From DATEPR01 sp036279295 (GTDB lineage Bacteria; Actinomycetota; Actinomycetes; Mycobacteriales; Pseudonocardiaceae), in the NCBI GenBank assembly GCA_036279295.1, contig DASUJK010000190.1, forward strand, positions 31,143 to 95,142: a stretch of 64,000 nt of DNA. The letters are read 5' to 3'. Positions 58,606 to 64,000 of the stretch are shown piece by piece. The notes under the pieces were generated by a model. The model worked only from the letters and a program-made list of their open reading frames with translations, made no database searches and was not told where the DNA came from. Position 1 is the first letter of the stretch. The number at the start of each line of letters is the position of its first letter. The position numbers were made by a program, and so were the translations under genes.

Positions 58606-59088
58606 ATGGCACGCATCGACACCACTGAACCGCTGGACGGAGACGCGCTCGATCCACTCCAGGCAGCGAAGCCGCGGCCGTGCCCGATCGCGGCGTCGCT
58701 GAAGGTCATCGGAGAGCGATGGACGCTGCTGGCGGTGCGCGAGCTCAGCTACGGCGTCCACCGGTTCGACCAGATCGCCGCGTACACGGGCGCGACGCGG
58801 GACATCCTCGCCGAGCGGCTGCGCAAGCTGGAGGCGGCGGGCGTCGTCGAGCGGCGGCAGTACTCGGAGCACCCACCGAGGTTCGAGTACTACCTGACGG
58901 CCGCTGGCGAAGAGCTGTACCCGACGCTGCGCTCACTGGCCGAATGGGGCGACCGGTGGGCGATGGACGAGCCGTCGGTGGCTTACCGACACCAGTGTGG
59001 TCACCGGGTGCAGGTGGATCACCTGTGCCGGCACTGCGGTGAGCCGGTCACGAACGAGACGGTTGAGCTGGTGCCGATTCGGCGGTGA
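58606..59088 (+). CDS. HxlR family transcriptional regulator
   Basis: A 160-residue HxlR winged-helix regulator. The HTH shows KVIGERWTLLAVRELSYGVHRFDQIAAYTGATRDILAERLRKLEAAGVV with the family tryptophan. The N-terminal CPIA cysteine typical of redox-sensing HxlR proteins is present. The C-terminal tail has HQCGHRVQVDHLCRHCGEPV, a possible zinc-binding knuckle. It probably regulates the divergent efflux transporter. Confidence 0.9.
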   Translation: MARIDTTEPLDGDALDPLQAAKPRPCPIAASLKVIGERWTLLAVRELSYGVHRFDQIAAYTGATRDILAERLRKLEAAGVVERRQYSEHPPRFEYYLTAAGEELYPTLRSLAEWGDRWAMDEPSVAYRHQCGHRVQVDHLCRHCGEPVTNETVELVPIRR

Positions 59089-59241
59089 ACCGGATGGTTG
59101 CTCGGCTGGTTTTCGTTGGTGGGTGGCGGTTCTGGTTGCGGCTCGGCCTGCCCGCTCCCTCGCCGTGAGGGTTCGACGCCGGGTGCCTGGCTGCTCGCCG
59201 TCGACAAGTAGTCTGACTGGTTCGCTGTCGACCAGCCGTGT

Positions 59242-59775
59242 TCAATGACGATTCGCCGTCAGTTCCAGGCGCAGGGTCAGCCGCCTGCCGACCATCCCCT
59301 TCATGGCGGTGATGCCGAACTCGAACCGGTCCACCTCGCATTCGGCCACCAGGGTCAACCGGCCGCCGGTCACCGCCGTCTCCTGGATCGCGAGTTCGAC
59401 CGGTTGGGTACTGCCGTGCACGGTGAGCGTGCCGCGCAGCAGCCAGCGGCCCTCGACGTCGACCAGACTGGTCGACGCGAACGTGATGTCCGGGTGCCTG
59501 TCGGTGTCCAGGAGCTTGGCCGACCGGACGACGGTGTCCCGGCCTGGGTTGCCGGTGCGCACGGTCGCCGTGCCGATCGTCGCTCGGGCCGACGACGCCA
59601 GCACCAGATCGGCGACGTGGATGTGGCCCTCCCGCAGGCCGAACGTGCCCCGCACGGCACCAAGACCGAACATGTGCCTGGTGGTGAACGAGATCGTGCA
59701 CCGCGCCGGGTCGAAGTCGTAGTCACCGGCCGGCGGAGCCTCCACTGTGGTCACTCCGGTGAGTGGGCTGTTCAT
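59242..59775 (-). CDS. YceI family protein
   Basis: A 177-residue lipocalin-like YceI protein: DYDFDPARCTISFTTRHMFGLGAVRGTF at the start, then TATVRTGNPGRD, LLDTDRHPDITFASTS and GTLTVHGSTQPVEL. These proteins bind polyisoprenoid-like lipids in a barrel. No signal peptide, so it is probably cytoplasmic as in other actinobacteria. GGGAGG precedes the ATG at 59775. Confidence 0.92.
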   Translation of the reverse strand: MNSPLTGVTTVEAPPAGDYDFDPARCTISFTTRHMFGLGAVRGTFGLREGHIHVADLVLASSARATIGTATVRTGNPGRDTVVRSAKLLDTDRHPDITFASTSLVDVEGRWLLRGTLTVHGSTQPVELAIQETAVTGGRLTLVAECEVDRFEFGITAMKGMVGRRLTLRLELTANRH

Positions 59776-59926
59776 GGTGTGCCTCCCTTTCGTTGTGTGA
59801 GCAGCCTGGCTCGGAGTGGTCGCCGTGCGCGTCGGCCGGGCGGCCACAGTTGGCGCTACCCCGGTGCACCCCGATATCGACTTTGGTCGCTGTGCACCCC
59901 CGGCGCACCGCCGTACGCTCGGCATC

Positions 59927-61057
59927 ATGCCTGGTGGAAGACCCTGCGGTCGGTACGTGGCGCCGGCGTTGAGCGCCATGGGAGGCCTCATCGCCGTGAC
60001 GGCGTGGGCCGAGTTCTCGTCCGGCGTCGACGGTCGGCTGTTCGTCATCGACGTGGTCCTCGGGGCGATCGGTCTCGCGCTGCTGCCGGCACTGACCCGG
60101 TGGCCGGTGGCGACCGCGCTGGTGCTGGCCGCGCTGGCCGTGGTGGCACCGACCGCGACACCGACGGCCACCGCGGGCACGCTGCACGTGGCCAGACACC
60201 GCCCGTTCAACACGGCGGTCGTGGTCGCCTGCGCCGGGATCGTGGCGCACGCCGTGCGTGATCTGTGGCGGCCGCAGCCGGGCCTGTCCTACGTCTGGTG
60301 GCTGGTGCTGGTCGTGGTGGCGCACGGTGCGCTGGTCGGCTGGGGTGCTGCCGCGAGGGCGCGCAGCGAACTCATCCGGTCACTGTGTGAGCGGGCCGAG
60401 CGCGCGGAGGCCGAGCAGGGCCGCAGGATCGTCGAGGCACGGGCAGCCGAACGGGCCAAGATCGCAAGGGAGATGCATGACGTGCTGGCCCACCGGCTGT
60501 CCCTGCTGGCCACCTACGCGGGTGCGCTGGAGTACCGGCCGGACGCCCCACCGGAGCAGCTGTCCATGGCGGCCGGTGTCATCCGGACCACCGTGCACCA
60601 GGCCCTGGACGAGCTACGGGGCGTGATCGCGCTGCTGCGGGACAACACCGCGGAGGACGAGGACCACCCCCTGCCCGAGCTGACCGACCTGCCAGAACTG
60701 GTCGAGGAGTCCAGGGCCGTCGGCACCCCGGTCGAGGTGCGGGACGACCTCGCCGACCCGGCAGCGCTGCCCGGCACGACCGGCCGCACCGCGTACCGCG
60801 TGCTCCAGGAAGCCCTGACCAACGCCCGTAAACACGCCCCCGGCCAGCCGGTGAGCATCGCGCTGGACGGCGCTCCGGGCACCCAACTGGTGATCGACGT
60901 GTCCAATCCGCTGGGCACCCAGCCGACCGTGATCCCCGGCACCGCGACGGGCCTGATCGGGCTGACCGAACGGGTCCGACTGGCCGGCGGGCATCTCGAC
61001 CACCAGGCGGCCGCAGGCGAGTTCCGGCTGCGCGCACAGCTACCGTGGCCCGCGTGA
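59927..61057 (+). CDS. Sensor histidine kinase (NarL-type two-component system)
   Basis: A 376-residue kinase of the HisKA_3 type. Four to five membrane helices fill residues 10-150. The dimerisation/phosphoacceptor motif is AERAKIAREMHDVLAHRLSLL with the histidine near residue 185; the ATP domain has YRVLQEALTNARKHAP (N box) and a degenerate G box GTATGLIGLTERVRLAGG. The start is uncertain; ATG 59927 follows a -10-like TACGCT and may be leaderless. It overlaps the response regulator as GTGA. The signal is unknown. Confidence 0.9.
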   Translation: MPGGRPCGRYVAPALSAMGGLIAVTAWAEFSSGVDGRLFVIDVVLGAIGLALLPALTRWPVATALVLAALAVVAPTATPTATAGTLHVARHRPFNTAVVVACAGIVAHAVRDLWRPQPGLSYVWWLVLVVVAHGALVGWGAAARARSELIRSLCERAERAEAEQGRRIVEARAAERAKIAREMHDVLAHRLSLLATYAGALEYRPDAPPEQLSMAAGVIRTTVHQALDELRGVIALLRDNTAEDEDHPLPELTDLPELVEESRAVGTPVEVRDDLADPAALPGTTGRTAYRVLQEALTNARKHAPGQPVSIALDGAPGTQLVIDVSNPLGTQPTVIPGTATGLIGLTERVRLAGGHLDHQAAAGEFRLRAQLPWPA

Positions 61058-61707
61058 CCGACACCATCCGAGTGCTCATCGTGGACGACGACGCCCTCGT
61101 CCGCGCCGGCCTGACCATGATGCTGGACGGCGCGGCCGGCATCGCCGTTGTCGGTGAGGCGAGCGACGGTGAGCAGGTGCCGGCCGCCCTGGACACCCAC
61201 ACGGCCGACGTCGTGCTGATGGACATCCGGATGCCGAAGGTGAACGGGATCGTCGCCACCCACCGGGTCCGGGCCCGCAGCCAGCCGCCCGAGGTGATCG
61301 TGCTGACCACGTTCGACACCGACGAGAACGTGCTGCGCGCGTTGCGGGCCGGCGCGAGCGGGTTCCTGCTGAAGGACTCCCCGCCGACCCAGATCGCCGA
61401 CGCCGTGCGCAGGGTGGCCGCCGGTGACCCGATCCTGTCGCCGCAGATCACCAGGCGGCTGATGGACCGGGCGGCCAGCGATGCCGGTGCCTACGCGACG
61501 GCCCGCTCCGCGCTGGCCGGGCTGAGCGCTCGGGAGCACGAGGTGGCCATGGCGATCGGCCGGGGCGCGACGAACGCCGAGATCGCCGACACGCTGCACA
61601 TCAGCGTGGCCACGGTGAAGACGAACGTCACCCGCATCCTGACCAAGCTCGACCTGGGCAACCGCACGCAGATCGCCCTGCTGACCCACGACGCCGGACT
61701 GGTGTGA
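61054..61707 (+). CDS. LuxR/NarL-type response regulator
   Basis: A 217-residue response regulator. The receiver domain has VLIVDDDALVRAGL, the phosphoacceptor aspartate in VVLMDIRMPKVNG (about residue 54) and LLKDSPP. The LuxR HTH is at about 148-205 (LSAREHEVAMAIGRGATNAEIADTLHISVATVKTNVTRILTKL). It is the partner of the kinase just upstream. Its 3' third is overlapped by the antisense chimeric ORF. Confidence 0.93.
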   Translation: MTDTIRVLIVDDDALVRAGLTMMLDGAAGIAVVGEASDGEQVPAALDTHTADVVLMDIRMPKVNGIVATHRVRARSQPPEVIVLTTFDTDENVLRALRAGASGFLLKDSPPTQIADAVRRVAAGDPILSPQITRRLMDRAASDAGAYATARSALAGLSAREHEVAMAIGRGATNAEIADTLHISVATVKTNVTRILTKLDLGNRTQIALLTHDAGLV

Positions 61708-62375
61708 CGGCGGTCCCCTGCCCATTGGAGGACCGCCGCCTGGCCTTGGTTGTTCCAGACCTGGAACAACGACACCTGGCCCGCAGGCCAGCCGTTGTTC
61801 GCCGTGATGTTCACCCGGAAGAACCACTGTGTGGTGGCCGGGAACGTGACCGTCACGGTGTTGTCGGTGGCCGGATCGAACGTGTAGGTGGCCGACGCCT
61901 TCACGGTGCTGAACGTGGCGCCGTGGGTGCTGCCCTGCACCGACAGCGTCTGGGCGCGGGCTCCCCAGGGCGCCGGCAGTTGCAGCACGACCCGGTCGGC
62001 GCTCTGCGCGCTGCCCAGGTCCACCTGCACGAACTGCGGGAAGACGCCGTTCGTGCTCTCCCAGTAGCTGTCCTGATTCCCGTCCGTGACGTTCGACGAC
62101 GCCAGGACCTGGGTGTGGCTGGACTCGCTGGTTGCCTTGCCCAGCGCCAGATTCGTGCTCACCGCACCGGCTCCGGTGCCGTGCCGCTCCACCAGGTAGC
62201 GCAGCAGCCGGTGGCGAAGCAGCGCGGACTCCCGGTTGTAGTGCGCGCTCTCCCCGATCGCCACCACCCGCGCGTCGCCGATCACGGCATCCAGCCAGCC
62301 GAGGTCGTCCAGCGGCGCTGCCGGATCCAGCGTGCGCAGCGGTCGCACCGCGTGATCGCTCAACTCCGTTGCCAT
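61491..62375 (-). pseudogene. Chimeric remnant: erythromycin esterase N-terminus joined to an F5/8 type C domain
   Basis: From an ATG with a good ribosome site (GGGAGAG), about 65 residues match the N-terminus of erythromycin esterase family proteins (LDDLGWLDAVIGDARVVAIGESAHYNRESALLRHRLL). The frame then passes abruptly at about 62165 into a discoidin/F5-8C carbohydrate-binding domain (NLALGKATSESSHTQVLASSNVTDG, FVQVDLGSAQSADRVVLQLP, FFRVNITANNGWPAGQVSLFQVW). After about 61740 it loses homology and reads antisense through the response regulator to 61491. Both parents are truncated, so this is probably a deletion product rather than a working protein. Confidence 0.65.
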
Positions 62376-62407
62376 CAACGCTCTCCCACTACCTCTAAGC
62401 TGCGCTT

Positions 62408-63127
62408 ATGGAGATCGACACAGCCATCGTCACGGACCTCGCCCCGACCGGCGCCCTGCGCGCCTCGATCAACCTGGGTAACCCGATCCTGGCCCAGGGC
62501 ACACCAGAAGCACCGACCGGTGTGACGGTCGACATCGCACGCGAGTTGGGCAGCCGACTCGGTGTACCGGTCGAACTCGTCGCCTTCCACGCTGCGAAAT
62601 CAGCCTTCGAGGCGATGCCGGGCGGCCTTGCCGACGTGTGCTTCCTTGCCATCGAGCCGGTACGGGCGGCCGTCGTCGCCTTCACCGCACCGTACGTGTT
62701 GATCGAGGGCGTCTTCGCCGTGCCGAAGAGGTCCGGGTTGACCACCGTCGCCGACGTCGACCAGCCGGGCGTGCGGATCGGCGTGGCCGGTGGGTCGGCC
62801 TACGACCTGTACCTGTCCCGTACCTTCCAGCACGCCGAACTCGTCCGAGGCGAGGACGCGATCGTCGAGTTCCGCACCCACGGCCTGGAAGCCGTCGCCG
62901 GCATCCGGCAGCCGCTGGGTGCCTACGTCGCCACCCAGTCCGACCTGCGGCTGATCGACGAGCGGTTCATGCAGATCAGGCAGGCAGTCGGCACGACGAA
63001 GGCAAGGCAGCCGGCCACCGTGCGGTACCTCCAGGAGCTCGTCGAGGAGCTGAAGGCCACCGGATTCATCGCCGACGCGCTGCGCAGGGCGGGTCAACTC
63101 GACGCCGAAGTGGCCCCGCCTGCCTGA
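62408..63127 (+). CDS. Family 3 substrate-binding-like protein lacking a signal peptide
   Basis: A 239-residue protein with the periplasmic type II binding fold of amino-acid ABC transporters: GALRASINLGNPI, GVTVDIARELGSRLGVPVELVAF, DVCFLAIEPVRAAVVAFTAPYVLIEG and VGTTKARQPATVRYLQELVEELK. There is no signal peptide or lipobox, and no permease or ATPase neighbour, so it is probably a cytoplasmic ligand binder or enzyme relative. GTG/ATG alternatives do not add an export signal. Confidence 0.8.
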   Translation: MEIDTAIVTDLAPTGALRASINLGNPILAQGTPEAPTGVTVDIARELGSRLGVPVELVAFHAAKSAFEAMPGGLADVCFLAIEPVRAAVVAFTAPYVLIEGVFAVPKRSGLTTVADVDQPGVRIGVAGGSAYDLYLSRTFQHAELVRGEDAIVEFRTHGLEAVAGIRQPLGAYVATQSDLRLIDERFMQIRQAVGTTKARQPATVRYLQELVEELKATGFIADALRRAGQLDAEVAPPA

Positions 63128-63433
63128 CGGGTCGTAGCCCCCAAGGGCAGGGCGTGCTCCAGGCCACCGACCTCCCGGAGTGCCCGGTTTCCCGGCCACC
63201 AAAACATGGTCGTCAGACGGCGACCAGCGGCGATGTCGGTATCGCCCTGGGATGCCGTCGCGCCCGAATGCGACCTCGATCCAGGTTGCCCCGCAGTGAC
63301 TGGTTGTTCGTAGTAGTTCAAACGTCCAATGGCAACTACGACTCGTCAACGGCAACCATTAGTGGCATGGCGGACCGGTGGGTGACACCGGATGCCACAA
63401 CCGGGACACCGAACTGATCGAGAGGACATCGAA
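63128..63433. other. Intergenic region without recognisable gene
   Basis: About 300 bases between the binding protein and the lipoprotein. No ORF with convincing codon use was seen. A GGCAAC motif is repeated twice near 63330-63355 inside short AATGG/CCATT arms, perhaps an operator for the lipoprotein gene. No terminator was identified. Confidence 0.4.
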
Positions 63434-63949
63434 ATGCACGCCTACGTCAAGGGCCTACTGGCTGCCGTCGCCGCTGGCACCGCCGCGGTGACCATCGCCG
63501 CCTGTGGCACCACCACCCCGGCCGTCACGCCGGCCGCGCTGCAGGGCTCCTTCTCCACACCCGCCACGACCAGCATCGCTCCGGCCCCGTCGCTGCCGAC
63601 CATCAGCCCGGTCGCGCCGTCGCTGCCGAGCACGTCCGCCGCCGGTGCGCACCACGACGCCACCGACCATGACGCCAACGACGACCGGGTCACCGGCGTG
63701 GATCGGGACAACGACAACGACGCCAACGACGACCGGATCACCGGCATCGACCGCGACAACGACGACGTTGCCGGCCATGACGCCAACGACGACCGGGTGA
63801 CCGGTATCGACAGGGACAACGACGACGTCGCGGGCCACGACGCCAACGACGACCGCATCACCGGCGTGGACAACGACCGGGACGGCGAGCGTCACGGTGG
63901 CGACGACCGGGGTGGCGACAGCGGCCACGGTGGCCGCGGCCGCGGCTGA
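63434..63949 (+). CDS. Aspartate-rich repeat lipoprotein
   Basis: A 171-residue exported lipoprotein. The signal peptide ends in the lipobox TIAAC (cysteine at about residue 22). A threonine/proline/serine spacer (about 25-70) leads to four tandem units of about 17-20 residues built as DANDDRVTGIDRDNDDVAGH, then a glycine/histidine/arginine tail. The dense D-N-D-x-D pattern could bind calcium. I know no family for it. The spacer and repeats are hydrophilic and probably lie in or on the cell wall. Confidence 0.75.
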   Translation: MHAYVKGLLAAVAAGTAAVTIAACGTTTPAVTPAALQGSFSTPATTSIAPAPSLPTISPVAPSLPSTSAAGAHHDATDHDANDDRVTGVDRDNDNDANDDRITGIDRDNDDVAGHDANDDRVTGIDRDNDDVAGHDANDDRITGVDNDRDGERHGGDDRGGDSGHGGRGRG

Positions 63950-64000
63950 CCACGGTCATGGAGGTGCCCGCAAGAAGATCACGATGCCCCAAGATCGCCG

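Noticed and set aside
61704..62525. Plus-strand 273-codon frame between the response regulator and the binding protein
   Set aside because: No domain is visible, and the minus strand there shows recognisable esterase and F5/8C sequence.

Overview
The window is a chromosome segment from a very GC-rich actinomycete, most likely of the order Pseudonocardiales (relatives of Amycolatopsis, Lentzea, Saccharothrix or Kutzneria). The supporting signs are dense GTG/ATG starts with ATGA and GTGA stop-start overlaps, a SigK/RskA pair, an F420-dependent glucose-6-phosphate dehydrogenase, a deazaflavin-type nitroreductase, a CvnA-D conservon and actinobacterial encapsulins. The order-level assignment is inference. 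I saw no tRNA, rRNA, CRISPR array, IS element or phage genes.

Region 1 (1-13.8 kb) is mostly purine salvage and degradation. After a truncated phosphotransferase-like gene and a DUF998 membrane protein come the three xanthine dehydrogenase subunits with an embedded 8-oxoguanine deaminase-type amidohydrolase, then a guanine deaminase-type enzyme. On the other strand lies an operon of glyoxylate use (tartronate semialdehyde reductase, glycerate kinase) ending in one gene that fuses a complete allantoicase to a complete MtnA-type isomerase. The plus strand then has uraD, uraH, urate oxidase and an IclR regulator. Guanine to xanthine to urate to 5-hydroxyisourate to OHCU to allantoin is covered, as are allantoate cleavage and the glyoxylate exit; allantoinase and glyoxylate carboligase are not in the window.

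Region 2 (13.8-27.6 kb): a wax ester synthase/DGAT, a small acidic protein, a graveyard of two broken genes, a Ser/Thr kinase, an acidic unknown protein, sigK-rskA, and a fatty-acid modification cluster (FAD oxidoreductase, DUF1365, two cyclopropane-synthase-type methyltransferases, DUF1295) resembling the Mycobacterium tuberculosis sigK locus but rearranged. Then follow a free-standing argJ and an acyltransferase.

Region 3 (27.6-38 kb): carbohydrate use. It holds a cytoplasmic GH3, two secreted GH18 chitinases behind a near-perfect DasR-type operator, a large secreted modular GH3 and a serine hydrolase.

Region 4 (38-45.4 kb) is the most remarkable part: two encapsulin systems side by side on one strand. 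Two tandem family 2B shells (with cNMP-binding-like insertions), a polyprenyl transferase and an IspH carrying an extra N-terminal domain are followed directly by a DyP peroxidase with a C-terminal cargo peptide and its family 1 shell.

Region 5 (45.4-64 kb): small regulatory and redox modules (deazaflavin nitroreductase/TetR, FGD, ArsR/SRPBCC, MpaB-like oxygenase, SDR/TetR, HxlR/MFS, YceI, a two-component system), three small secreted proteins, a complete cvn conservon, a chimeric erythromycin-esterase/F5-8C remnant, a cytoplasmic substrate-binding-like protein and an aspartate-rich repeat lipoprotein. A 17-unit array of a 19-bp palindrome-bearing repeat at 45.9-46.2 kb resembles the operators of the TetR gene next to it.
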